64,000 bases of DNA from Ipomoea triloba (lineage: Eukaryota > Streptophyta > Magnoliopsida > Solanales > Convolvulaceae), in assembly GCF_003576645.1 (NCBI RefSeq), contig NC_044930.1:20338681-20402680 (forward strand). Reading direction: 5' to 3'. A program made the translations under genes and the position numbers. Below, one piece after another: positions 1-11,369 of the stretch (within the stretch, counting starts at the first letter, position 1; each line of letters opens with the position of its first letter). Below the pieces are notes generated by a model. The model was not told where the DNA came from, did no database searches, and worked only from the letters and a program-made list of their open reading frames with translations.

Positions 1-644
1 AAATTACCCCCCCCCCCCCCAACTCAAACGGCCATTAAACAGAAATACAGACGGAGCACCAAAATTGTCCCCGTCACAATAAGTGGATCCAAAAATTGTC
101 CAATTATTTTATGGAGGACTAAAATTATCTGTGCTACTATAAGTATAGGATCAAAAAAGAAATTCACTCTTATGCAAATAGTACCAAAATAGGTGGTCAT
201 GTGTGTGAAATATAATTTCGTGCCTAAAGATTATATATTTAGTTCCTGTTAATATGATCTAAGTTTAACTCGGTGTACATAATTTTTTAATAAAATTTAC
301 TTCTAAAAAATAATATGCAAATAATTTAACCCTACAAATTGGAAGAGGTGATAAATTATTATTATTTTTAAAAAAAAAAGGTATTTAGGTAAAACTTAAA
401 AGGTTGACGCATTAATTGCACGTTAGAGAGATCGAGATGTGACCAACAAACGAGGAAGAGTCGTCCCTTAGGCAAATTGCTCTGAATTTACCCATAACTT
501 TTCGATTCTTTCTTTGGATGCTTTTATTTTCTTAATTATTATTTCTTTTTTTGTTGTGTTGCTTTCCCTCTTCATTAATTCCACGCGCAAAAAGGATTGA
601 GATCGAAACCTAAGTACGTACTCCCATTTTGTGATATTGTTATG
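1..644. other. AT-rich intergenic sequence, no gene seen
   Basis: The sequence opens with a C run at 7-20. The text that follows, to about 180, has the 'accaaaattgtccc' wording typical of the end of a foldback element cut by the window edge. No coding frame with recognisable protein similarity was seen. Confidence 0.6.
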
Positions 645-972
645 CGCAAATTATATTTGTGAAATAGAAACCGTTCATCCGTTCAACACAACTGCAGTAT
701 CCTTTCAAAACAACTGCAGTATCCTTTCAATACAATTGCAGTATCAGTTCAACACAACTGCAGTTCCAGACGGATGGCACAGGCTTTGTACCGCGCAACT
801 GCAGTATCCGTTCAACACAACTGCAGTTCCAGACGGATGGCACAGGCTTTGTACCGCGCAACTGCAGTATCCGTTCAACACAACTACAGTATCAGTTCAA
901 CACAACTGCAGTATCAACCATGATCCATGGTCCATAATGCATTGTGGATCATGGTCCACGGTATAACGACTG
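645..972. mobile_element. Mutator-like MITE, shell family A, copy 1
   Basis: The left end CGCAAATTATAT and right end GGTATAACGACTG match the other family A copies. The flanks ATTGTTATG (636-644) and ATTATTATG (973-981) agree at 8 of 9 positions, as expected for a Mutator-type target duplication. The core is a minisatellite built on CAACACAACTGCAGTATC, with a roughly 65-bp unit repeated in full once (about 755-870). The right end carries the palindrome pair GATCCATGGTCC and GATCATGGTCC. The open frame through the repeats is a by-product of the array and not a gene. Confidence 0.75.
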
Positions 973-1340
973 ATTATTATGTGACATAATTGATAATTCT
1001 ACGTTCATTACTTCTACCACACGGCCAGGCAATGGCATTTCATTGTTTTCTGATTTTTTTTTTCTTTTTCAATTTTTTTTGGTGCGTTGATATTTGCTAC
1101 TTGCTAATGTCCTATAGATCAGGTGATAAAACTCTAACTTATTAACGGAAGAGAAGCATTAATGCGCCGGAGTGTTTAGTTCACAGAATATGTATAATTA
1201 TTAGTTTTTTTTTTCTCAATACTAATATTCAATATTAAAATTATAGTTATATTGAAATATTTTTTTAAAATAACAGTGTATACATTTTTTAAAAGTCATA
1301 AAATTCATAGTTGTATAATTCATATTATATTAAAAAAAAT

Positions 1341-1704
1341 GAGCAAATACCAATTTTTGTCTCACAAGTATTAATAAAATGACAGTTTTAGACTTTTGGT
1401 CCACATGTTTAATTCTTACCAATTTTTATTCACGACTGTTGTTTTAATACCAATTTTCATCCACGACTATTGTTTTAGTGTCAAAATTTATCACGCCGGT
1501 CACCCCTCCGTTTAAAACGTGCCAAAATCTAAAACTTGTAAAGGTATTTTCGTCCTTTTCAACTTAAGGCCCCAATTTGAGCATGAATACTTGAAATTTA
1601 TAGTAAAACAATAGTTGTCGTAGATGAAAATTGGTAAGAATTAAATATGTGGATTAAAGCTGTCATTTTGCTAATACTGATAGGACCAAAATTAGTATTT
1701 GCTC
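1341..1704. mobile_element. Long-TIR foldback element
   Basis: Starts GAGCAAATAC and ends GTATTTGCTC, with inverted arms of more than 100 bp of the 'accaatttttgtc' type that continue inward. No convincing target duplication was found beside the A-rich and T-rich flanks. The element is non-coding and resembles the Mutator-like foldbacks elsewhere in the window. Confidence 0.6.
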
Positions 1705-1850
1705 TTTTTTCTTATATAAATGTTACGGAGCACTAATTAATAACATTATCATTTCGGGTCATTGGGCATGGTTGTCCTCATGACTAGTTGGTATAGAAAA
1801 ATATATAGATTGTTAAATGGTACTTTTAGTCTCTAGTTATAGCTAAATAC

Positions 1851-2100
1851 TACCTCCGTCCTATTTTGGTTGTCTGATTCGTTTAACGAGGCTTGACTGA
1901 AGTTATTTTTAATCCAATTTTTTTTAATATTAAGTTTAGCATTAATATATAAAATTTATATATTTAAAAACTACATTAAAAGTACTATTAAACACAAAAA
2001 TTTAAATTTAAAAATAATAAAAAAATTACTAAAAAAAAATAAACAATGAAGAAAAAGTTGGTTTGACCAATGAATAGTAAATAGGACAGGTAAAATGGGA
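1851..2100. mobile_element. Stowaway-like MITE
   Basis: The left end TACCTCCGTCCTATTTTGG and right end ending in AATAGGACAGGTAAAATGGG are the inverted 'CTCCGTCC' type ends of Stowaway elements. The interior is AT-rich. The same interior wording (ACATTAAAAGTACTATTAAA and relatives) recurs near 11.8-12.0 kb and 33.2-33.9 kb, where each copy has been split by a Mutator-like insertion. Confidence 0.6.
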
Positions 2101-2388
2101 TTTAGTATTAGAATTAAAGTAGTTTAATTGTTAATTTGAATACTTAAATCCTCAAAACTCTACTCTTTTAGGGTCATATTTATAACTTTGTAAAACTCTT
2201 GTTCGTAACGTAATCAATTTTTTAACTTGTATAAAGCATAATAAACCAATGGATGTGTACAGAATAATGGTATAAAATTACAAAAACAACTTTAAAAAGT
2301 TGACAAGACATTAACAATATGCAAAATGTATAAAATGATAGAATATATAGCATAACATTATAATAATTATTTGACAAAGTAGGTATAA

Positions 2389-2645
2389 TTAAAGTATGTG
2401 CTTCATCTCAACTAAAAGCCTAAGCTGATAGTTAGACTGCACATAATATATTTATGTGCACACGCCCTCTCAACGTGTGCAGTGGATTCCAAGCGCAACA
2501 CGTGGAAATCTCTTTTGTGGGTGACGCGGAGATTCGAACTCATGATCTTTTGCATGGTTCTGATACCAAATTAAAGCATGTGCTTCATCTCAACTAAAAG
2601 CCTAAGCTGATAGTTGGACTGCACATAATATATTTATGCTCACAC
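2389..2645 (-). mobile_element. TRIM-like LTR element (copy 1)
   Basis: Two near-identical repeats of about 75 bp (about 2391-2462 and 2573-2644; shared words TGTGCTTCATCTCAACT and GCTGATAGTT) flank about 110 bp of unique DNA. Read on the - strand, the first repeat is followed by TTTGGTATCAGAACCATG, a near match to the TGGTATCAGAGC primer site for initiator-Met tRNA. A purine stretch (GAGAGGGCG) precedes the second repeat. There is no coding capacity. This is the layout of a terminal-repeat retrotransposon in miniature. Confidence 0.72.
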
Positions 2646-3493
2646 GTATATAACGTGACAATAACAATATAAAACTATAAACAAATTTAAATTTTTTGTT
2701 AAGAAATTTATAAAGTGGATAAAATGTACATAAGATTGTAAGAACATTGAGTCGTTGAAAGGTCAACATTCAATTTTTAGGTCACATTTGATATATATGT
2801 GCATTCCATTAAATTTGTGCTCTAAAATTTTAAATTATTGCTCTTTAAAATGTATAGTTGGTACAAAAAATATATTTTAACTTTGGATGGCTTGATTATC
2901 TTTTGACTCAATCTTAACATGTTTTTCACACTTTTGTTTTCTTTACAAGTAAAAGTGATTGGAAATAAATGATTTCATTAAATTTGTCACTACACAATTA
3001 GTTTTAAAAGAAATATATTCAAATTTACAATATGCATACCAGTCACAAATTCTTAGTTGAATATTAAAACTGGGTTCTCAATATATAAATACTCCATGGT
3101 AAAATTAGTGAAAAGATGTCAAATCCTAATTCATAGATTTCATTCTCTCGGTCTCTCCCCTTGCAGCTCCTTTAAATAAAATATATATATGGACAAGTCC
3201 CATCCATTATTTGAAGGTGTATTATAGGTGAAGTTTACCGGCTCACCAAGAATAGGCAATGCCCACGAAAAGCCAAACTCGAAACATTATGGTTACTAAG
3301 CTAACTACTTGACTAACTTGGTTGAGAATGCCCTTAAATTTCTTGTTAATCTTCAAATTTGGGTTGAGGTCACCTTATAGGTATGCACCCAAACTAGATT
3401 CTATTGCGTTTGGACAAGACTAAAGCGGATGGTGTGTGAACCGTAATAACGGTAATAATGTTGTTAATCTTGCAATATAATGATATTAATTGT
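2646..3493. other. AT-rich intergenic sequence
   Basis: No gene, no clear terminal repeats and no known motif recognised. It includes an (AT)n stretch near 3180. Confidence 0.5.
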
Positions 3494-3647
3494 AAGGGTG
3501 GACAATTCGGTTCGGTCTATCCAAACTGAACCATACCGAACCAAACTAGTTATATACCGAAAAATCGAATAGTTTGGGATTCTTGTAAACCGATTAACCA
3601 AACCGAACAATTTGGTAAAAACCGAATTGAATTTGTTTTTTTTTTAT

Positions 3648-3685
<38 letters not shown>

Positions 3686-4250
3686 GCGAAAATGGTCAAA
3701 TAGACCCCTAAACTTTACACCAAAAGTCAATTAGGCCCCTAAACTTTCAAAAAGGTCAATTAAACCCTCAAACATGTTAAATTGAGGCAATAAAGTCCCA
3801 AAACAGGTAAATGACCTGTTATTATAGGTCATCTAGCGACAGAAGAAAATTTCCGACTCCGACGACAACTTCCGGTGACCGGCGACGACCGAAACGTCGC
3901 TGGTCGCCATCTTCGGCGGAAGGCGACCATTTTTCTGGTCGTTTTCTCCTGGGAGAAGGCAACCAGTTTTCTGGTTGCCTTCTCCCAGGAGAAGGCGACA
4001 TTTTGGTCTCCTTCTCCGGCGACTTGCCAGAGAAGGTGACTTTTTTGGTCGCTTTCGCCGGCAACTCGCTGGAGAAGGTGACTGGGTGCCTTTTCCGATT
4101 ATTTTTTATCGGTAACCTGTTGGTTACTGGTAAATTTGGTGTATTTGACTCAATTTGACATGTTTGAGGGTTTAATTGACCTTTTTAAAAGTTTAGGGAC
4201 CTAATTGACTTTTGGTGTAAAGTTTAGGGGTCTATTTGACCTTTTTCCCA

Positions 4251-4296
<46 letters not shown>

Positions 4297-4756
4297 GAAG
4301 TAAATCTAAGTCTCTTGATGCCTACTCCATCGTTCAATTCATATCCTCTCACTGGTATCTCTCTTAAATTCTTTATTTGATTTTCTTTATAATTTATTCT
4401 CTACTTTGCACTTTTGTTGTTTGTTGCAATTATTCTTTACCAACAATTAGTACTTAGTAGTATGTTTGAACTTTGAATTGCTATTTTGTTATATAATGTT
4501 TAGATTTTGGATATAAATTATTTGATTATGTGAATATGTATTGTTTGGTAGTATGTTCAGAAAATAAAGAAATGTTGAATTTTAGGATCTTAAACCGATC
4601 CGAATTAAATCCGAATCGAAACCGAACCATTTCAAATCGAATCGAACTCTAATGTTAAACTGAATGGTTTAATTATTTTGAAAAACAAAAAATCGAAACC
4701 GAAATCGAAAAGACCGAACCGAAGTCCGAATCGCCGTAGCTAATTGCATCAACCCT
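3494..4756. mobile_element. Foldback MITE with CGGTTCGG-type ends, split by insertion
   Basis: The left part (3494-3620) is rich in GGTTCGGT/ACCGAACC words. The right part (4590-4756) has the inverse (AAACCGATCCG, GACCGAACCGAAG). The ends AAGGGTGGACAATTCGG and, inverted, TTAGGGTTGATGCAATT suggest one element later split by the (TAA)n tract and the Mutator-like MITE at 3686-4249. Boundaries are approximate. Confidence 0.5.
3686..4249. mobile_element. Mutator-like long-TIR MITE with GC-rich core
   Basis: Inverted arms of about 110 bp: the left arm starts GCGAAAATGGTCAAATAGAC and the right arm ends GACCTTTTTCCC. It sits inside a (TAA)n tract, so the flanks TAATAATAA and AAATAATAA match at 8 of 9 but are weak evidence. 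The core (about 3830-4090) is GC-rich and repeats AGAAGGCGACC/AGAAGGTGAC units. Arms of the same type recur at 33282-33728 and 57120-57553. Confidence 0.7.
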
Positions 4757-5354
4757 AACAAATTAACGGCGCATGCATGGTGTAACCAGGTTTTGAGAAT
4801 TCTTTCCTATCAAACCACGTACAACAACCCATGTTCACCATTACATCTCCCACTCCATATTTTTACCTTCCGTTAACGTCACGCTCGTCACATAATCGTT
4901 CGATAATACCCATAATTAGCTTTAAAAAAAACATGAACGCTCTTCCATCCCGTCATGGTACATAGGACATTTTTGGGTGGTTCAGCCATGTGTTATTGAC
5001 GTTTTATCATCCGACAAATTTAATATCCTTAATGCCCAATTTGGCAACATAACATGTGTAAACATATTACCCACGACGTATTCCTACGAGAATATAATGC
5101 ATCAAACACATTTCCATTCCATCACAGGATTATACGGTCCTACTCATCTCCTTACCCTAACATCATATCCTGGCTGGTCACCACTTTCGCCACTCTGCAT
5201 GGGACCACCGGTCCCAAGTTCGCTACAAAAATTTCAAATATTTGTGTTTTATACCATAACCATTATTCGGAAATTTCATACTCCCTAATATTCAAAAGTT
5301 TCATATTTTTAATGTTAAATTTGGCCAAAATCGGGTGTATCTATAAATTTCATA

Positions 5355-5509
5355 AGTTGTATGAGTACCTAGTTTAACGGGAGTTAGTCGGACATCTGAC
5401 TTAGTAACAATAAAGTTTTAAGTTTGACTCCTCATGTGAGACGTTTATTGACATTCTTAGTTGGAGTTGGCCATGACTATTTGCTGGCTATGGTCAATAG
5501 ACAGACAAT
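5355..5509 (+). mobile_element. Possible tRNA-derived SINE fragment
   Basis: TGAGTACCTAGTTTAACGGG resembles a degenerate polymerase III A box, and AAGTTTGACTCCTCATG about 50 bp later resembles a B box (GGTTCGANTCC). A tail with TGGCTATGGTCAATAG follows. No poly-A or target duplication was identified. Confidence 0.35.
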
Positions 5510-5820
5510 TGAATCATGTGCTCCATCCAACGAGTTGGCGTGTGCTCCATCCAACTAAAAGTCTAAGCTGATAGTTGGACTGCACATTTATGTGTATATT
5601 ATATTTATGCCCACACACCCCCTCACGTGTGCGGGCGGATTGACTTTGATGGGCTCCAAGCAACACGTGGACCATAGACTTTTTTTCGGGTGGCGCGGAA
5701 ATTCGAACCATGATCTTTTGCATGGCTCTGATACCAAAATGAATCATGTGCTCCATCCAATAAAAGTCTAAGCTAATAGTTGAACTACACATTTATGTAT
5801 ATATTATATTTATGCTCACA
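5510..5820 (-). mobile_element. TRIM-like LTR element (copy 2)
   Basis: Same family as 2389-2645. The terminal repeats start TGAATCATGTGCTCCATCC on + (5510 and about 5740) and end in TGCTCACA, so on the - strand each begins TGTG and ends CA. Next to the first repeat on - lies TTTTGGTATCAGAGCCATG, an initiator-Met tRNA primer site. GAGGGGGTGTG before the other repeat is a polypurine tract. The left repeat has a small internal duplication of the 'GTGCTCCATCCAAC' text. Confidence 0.75.
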
Positions 5821-6880
5821 CTGACTTTACGTAAAATGCCACCTTAAGATAGTGGTTGTGGGCTTTCCTATAAATCAAAAGTTGCTAGTTTTAAAAGTAT
5901 TATTTTTATAGATGATACTGTAGTATTTTCTAATAATTATATTCAAAATTTTAAATCGAATGCAGTTTTAATTCAATTCTCTATACAACCTAGAAAAAAC
6001 ACGGCTCGATCGAACCCTATTGACTCATTATTATTTATGAAGCATCGAATCAAACCAGATTGAGATTTTTATGGATTAGATAATAAAATTGCACAAGCAT
6101 TCCAAGTTTGATATAAAGTTCTCAATTTTAAATGTGTGCGATGGTTTTGTCCGTATAGGTCGAAGGTTTGGAACCCATACCACTAGACCAGTGGATTAAA
6201 TGATCCAAGGAATGATCTTTAAGGTAGGCAATGGTGTCAAATATAATGTTGAAGGTCTTCCAAATGGTTGACAAATATACAACATCGACTAGTCTTCAAT
6301 ATTGGTCATACATGTGTTCCCCAACTACTTTACTTCCAGCGCACTCTCCATGCATAAGTAGAGCTTCTCGCCCTCTAGTATACAAAAGATCTGAGTAACT
6401 CGGGTGGTTGGTGTTTGTGTTGTTTAGTAGGAGGTTGTAGGTTTGATATCCCTGGTAGCCCCTCTTTTGTTTATTTTGCCCTGCGCTTCCTACTTTCCTT
6501 AGCGCAATAGATTTCTATTATTCTTTTTGGGCTAACACCTCATCCATAAAAATAAACACCCTGCTTGGGTAAGACTTTCCTAATAAAATGGTCCCCGAGT
6601 TCTATTTCGTTATCAGTTTGAATATAATTGTTAGAATAAATAAAGGTTTAAAATTTTGACCAATTCAATAAGAAAAAAAAAAGTAATTTGAATTTGATGA
6701 ATAATATAATGGGTTGTCTCCAATTAATTGTCATCTAGGATACCTTCAAATTGTCGGGAAATTATGGCCATTCCCATAATCCCCTTAGCCCTTTTCAGCA
6801 CAATTATGTACCCTACAATTTAATTCTGTGTCTGCTTTCTTGCTTTGCCAAAGGACATAACTATGGCACTCACCTAATTA
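5821..6880. other. Intergenic sequence with a weak SINE-like head
   Basis: No gene recognised. At 6390-6450 the text AGTAACTCGGGTGGTTGG followed by TGTAGGTTTGATATCC has the spacing of A and B boxes of a tRNA-derived SINE, at low confidence. Confidence 0.35.
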
Positions 6881-7351
6881 GGGGTAAGCGTCGGTTTAGT
6901 TTGAGTGATACCCGAACTTTATTTTGAATATCTAAAAATTTTGAGTGATGTTATATTTTTGACACTGATATCTGAACCAAATTTGATTCGGATATGTTTG
7001 ATCGGGTGAAATTATTTCGGATTTATTTCATGTTAGTTTGGATATACCCAAAATTTTCTATTTATCAATTTTGAGTATTTTAATGATTTTATTATTTATA
7101 TTTTTTCATATATTATCAAACTAAAAATAAGACAAATACTAATAATTAACCAATAGACTTTTGAAAATTAATATATTATTAATTATTAAATACATTTAAA
7201 ACTAAATATATAATTTATAAATATATTATTATATTTATACCATAATTTAAAATATCCAAACTGATAACGTAACTATTTGAGTTCACCCAAAATTTAAAAT
7301 TCTGTTTAGGTTTTGAGTATTAGCTCGGATAATCCGAATTACGACCACCCC
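6881..7351. mobile_element. AT-rich foldback element
   Basis: The left end GGGGTAAGCGTCGG and the right end CGACCACCCC are inverted imperfect ends. Subterminal CGGATA/ATCCGAA words also face each other. The middle is almost pure A/T. No clean target duplication was found. Confidence 0.45.
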
Positions 7352-7726
7352 TACACCTAACTCATCAAGTGTTGCTATTATACTACCATAAAAGTATACC
7401 ATGTTATTAAAAGAATATCAATTAATTGCTTAGGATATCTTTGTGAAATAGTAAATATATAATTCATATGGAAAATTATCTTTTTGGTCCCTCAGTTATT
7501 TTATACTAGTTGTTTTATTTCTTATCTTCTTACCATTATATTACAATATACATCCTAACATTTCAAACAACTTGCAGCTTTAATATATTAATGGGGTAAT
7601 AGAACTGTTAATCCGTTAGGGTTTTATTTAATACACGAGAATTTTAGTAATTGTTTTTTTTTTTAATTTTAAATTATAACCCTTTTCCGTTTCGGTATTT
7701 CATATGCGAAATAGAAAAGTTGGTTT

Positions 7727-9637
7727 TGTTTAGAGATTATAATCTTACGAAAGAAATTATATCCGAATAGTAACAAGCACAAGAACGAAAGATAAAAGGT
7801 AAGTTTGAGTCATGTGTTACTCAAATTATCCTTAAAACCTTATTTGCTACCTCCCTTAGATGCTAGGAACGTTGTAGCCTAGGCTTCCAAAGATAAAACA
7901 AGCTTTGAGTCAATGTTTGAGCACTCAAACAAGTGAGCTCGACGAACTAGAACTTTGATTTGAACACAAGAAATTTGGAGGAATGAATAGCAGAGTTTTC
8001 TAGAGAGAAAAACGTAGGGTAGCCGATTTTCTTGGTATTAAAATCTACTACATGCTCAACCAAGGTTTATATAGGAGAATGGATTAAATAGCATTTATCA
8101 TGACATTTACGTTGGTCTTAAAACCAATCTATGTAACCTCAAAAATTGACAAGCATTTACCTGAAACTTAATTCTAAAAATGAAATTGAAATAAATTAGA
8201 AATTAATTCCATTAGAATCAGAATTAATACGCTCTCGACACTCTGAACATTACCGTCTAGTAGTACTCACGAAGAATGCCCGGAAGGTTACAAAACGAGT
8301 CAAAATTTACTACTCAGTCAAACTCATTTTGACCGAAGACTATTCCTCCGACCAAGCAGCATCACTTAGCTCATTTTGGGATTTGATTTGCATCCTCTGG
8401 CATGCGCGTGCGAAAGAGCCTCTATGCTACACAATTTCAAACTCTTTCTAAAAGGCTCTTGTAGTATATATAGTGGTGCAAATCCCTTCTTTTTCCAATG
8501 TGGGACAAGTGCTTCTTTCAATTCTTTCCACCTTCATTTTCCCACTCAAATGAGTCTACTTTGAGAATGAATTTTTCATTTACCCATTATCCATTTTAAG
8601 CGTATAATATATCATCTCTTTGTCTCACTACGACGAATCCCGAATCCACTTTGACCCGACCCAAATCGGAAATGGACCCCACATATATTTGTACAACAAA
8701 ATAGTCACTTGAATGCTTCTTTATGCTATTTTTTCCAACAATCCCCACATGAATGAAAATTGATTTTCGAGGTTGTAAAATGAAACGATTGTTTTCAACG
8801 GTGAATCCCGGCATAGGATAGGTAGGTGTTACCCTTTGAACCTTCCCCTATGAAGATATGTTTATTCTATTGGCTGTCCGGTAGAACATGATGTATTTGA
8901 ACTGTACTGCCGTTTGTGTAGACGATGACATATTTCACACAGGAACCTCCCAACCATGTTCTATTCTCATGAGTGTGCCCATTTTGGTCATGGGTCACCG
9001 TTCCTAGTTTTGCAAGAGTTTCTAAAAAATTGAACCCAATTAATTGTCCTTTGAAGGGACCCCACTTATCTCTACATAGGTGATTCTTTTCGGAGTATCC
9101 CACATACTCATGTCAACCGACATTCGAATGACTAAAGAATCGACGTGCTAACCTCGTGCTAAAGTCACTATTCTAACAAATAGTGGTAGGGAGCTCGAGA
9201 TCCCCAGTGACAACACTCTTCGTTCTATAATTTAATTGTCCCATTGCACCTAGATGACAGCTAGGGTAGGTATGCACTATATAACTTTTATTCCCAAGGC
9301 TTTAATCCCAATTCTCGAGTCAACTTCTTAGTCAACTCTCTATTTAACCCTTTGGTTAACAGATCCATTGCACTACGTTGGCTTTTGACTTCACAAAGTC
9401 AACCGAGACAACACCAGTTGTGAGAAGTTGTTTAATGGTATTATGTTTACTTTGAGAATCAATTTCTCATTCACCCATTATCCGTTTTGATCTGAGCATA
9501 CAATATATCAATCTCTTCATCTCACTAAGAAGAACCTTAATCCACTTTGACCCGACCCAAATCGAAAGTGAACCCCGCATATATTTGTACCACAAAATAA
9601 CCACTTAAAATGTCACTTTATGCTATTTTTTCCAACA
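7727..9637 (-). mobile_element. Internally deleted Ty1-Copia retrotransposon
   Basis: On the - strand it runs: a fragment of 5' LTR (9637 down to about 9450) starting TGTTGGAAAAAATAGCAT, the tail of the pol RNase H region (9445-9288), about 540 bp of untranslated DNA, a polypurine-like ATGTGGGGAT, then a 3' LTR of about 1 kb (8740 to about 7727) starting TGTTGGAAAAAATAGCAT and ending CTCTAAACA. The two LTR starts are alike over about 180 bp, after which the 5' copy jumps straight into pol. Gag, integrase and most of reverse transcriptase are gone. A related partial LTR lies at 62732-63093. Confidence 0.72.
9288..9445 (-). pseudogene. Copia pol C-terminal remnant (RNase H end)
   Basis: On - the frame reads HNTIKQLL...VDFVKSKANV, then after a frameshift LLTKGLNREL and GLKPWE before a stop at 9288-9290. 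This matches the conserved C-terminus of Copia polyproteins, where a 'VKSK.N.ADPLTKGL' segment is followed by a basic stretch and GLKP. Only about 50 codons survive, with one frameshift. It is joined upstream directly to 5' LTR sequence by a large deletion. Confidence 0.7.
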
Positions 9638-9936
9638 ATTTTAACAGATTCATAAACGAAAAACATGAACGAAGTTATAAAGCTGTTAATTCTTTATTTT
9701 GCATATGAAAGACTAAAGTTGAATAGGTTATAAAGAAAAAAAAAAGATAAGAAATTGCTAAAATAGTTATATACTAAATAAAACCTTAATATAGTTTAAT
9801 AGTATTGTTACATTAAGGATTAAAATTGTAACTTTATTTTTTTTCATAAAGTTAGGGAGTATATTGTAATGATAAAAAAGTTGTGGACTAAAACGACTAG
9901 TAAAGAATGATTGGGAGACTAAAAATTCAACTTTTC

Positions 9937-11369
9937 TGCCTACTTTGTAAATAATACAGCAACTTAGGGCAGTTAATAAACGAATTTCTAATGTAATTGT
10001 AAGATTAGATTTTTTGATATATCTAATACAATATTATATTGTACAAAATTTTGTACTCTAAAACAATGATGTGACAAAGTTTTGGTTGAAAGCAGAAGAT
10101 GTTGGAATTGTGAGGATCCTCTTCCAACACGTACATGATGAGCTGGTACAATTTAAGGTGCAGTTTGGGCAAGGTAGCTATTGATTTTATTTAGTTAATG
10201 AAAGCAGTGTTTGTAAGTAAAATTGACAACAAAATTGAAGTATTAATAAATGATATCCATAGTGTATCATAGGGTTATTATGGTGATGGACATTTTGAAT
10301 TGAACCCACTTGTCGGACAAATGTCTACGGCGTTATAGCAATACAACCTTGCCATAAATGGATTGCCATGACAGCGATTACTATGTTATCCTAATTGATT
10401 GCTATCTCCAATTTGTGTTCGACCCTTAAAATTCTCAAAGTATTTATTAAGTTGGTTTGTGATTTTCACTCTAAAAATTTCTGGATTTGTGATTGGAAAT
10501 GACCTTTCTGATCAATTTAGATATCAAGAAAACATCTCACAGTAATATTGACCACCTATTAAGGTTGTCAAAAAATTTAGATAGCTAAACTAATAGTGAC
10601 AATGGGGACTATTGGTGTTTTCAACCACCAAGTGCGTGGCTGGGATTTTCAACGACTATTTAGTGGTCAGAAATTCAAATAAAATTAGCCATGATTGTCG
10701 AGAAATTTTTAGGCAACCATGACCTTCGTTACCAAAACATGGTTGAAATTGTTGAACATTTTGAGTGGTGAATAAAGGTGAAAATGGGCATCCAACAGTA
10801 ATCATAGTCTCTAGCAATACAATTATCATGGGATCATTGGCATGTTTGTATATATTTTTATGAAGTTATAATCGTGCTATCCGATTAAAAAGTCATTCCA
10901 TTTTATGAAGTTATATTTTTGCTTTGTCAAACATACTTAAAGCATTGAAATATTACAATTTTCAGACGTGAAATATTGACACATAACAATTTCGCTCCAC
11001 ATCGTAATATTTCTGTGTTCGATTACTTTATGCCCAACCAGGAAAAATAAAAAGAGATTCTGTCTTTAATTTTAAACTAGTAGAGAAGACATTAATTCAA
11101 GGTGTGGAAGTTGAAACAGTATAGCAGTCAAAACCCTTAGACAATTCAATCATTCAAAAGCATAAAATTAAAAGCGAATACTGCATAAATTTGAACATTG
11201 ACTTGACACTGACCCAGTCAATTATTAAAACTCTACGCTCCCATGGTGTTTTGAAAATGTTTCATCTTTCAAATCCTCTATTTATTAATTCATGCTAGTC
11301 CAACTCTCAACAAATAATAAATACGGAGTATGATTTTTGTTAATTAATACTTGAAAAAAAAAATTTAGT
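9937..11369. other. Intergenic sequence, nothing recognised
   Basis: About 1.4 kb with no open frame of note, no terminal repeats and no recognisable protein fragment in the frames read. Confidence 0.5.

Larger units (their letters stand above)
7470..9936. mobile_element. Long-TIR foldback element interrupted by a Copia element
   Basis: The left arm from GGAAAATTATCTTTTTGGTC and the inverse of the right arm ending GACTAAAAATTCAACTTTTC align over roughly 200 bp. They share the order 'ACTAGTYGTTTTA', 'CAATATAC' and 'GTTAATCCGTTAGG' type blocks. The Copia remnant 7727-9637 lies between the arms and inserted later. No target duplication was recognised at the outer ends. Confidence 0.6.

Noticed and set aside
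631..966. Open frame of 111 codons through the 645-972 element
   Set aside because: It follows a minisatellite whose unit happens to lack stops; the element is a MITE with a target duplication.
1341..1704. Target duplication for the GAGCAAATAC foldback element
   Set aside because: Flanks AAAAAAAAT and TTTTTTCTT do not match; only the inverted arms are supported.
3811..4158. 115-codon Arg/Gly/Glu-rich frame
   Set aside because: It follows the GC-rich repeated core of a Mutator-like MITE; the opposite strand is open too, as expected for such repeats.
5514..5792. 92-codon frame on the - strand
   Set aside because: It lies across the TRIM element, including its LTRs and primer site; no protein is expected there.
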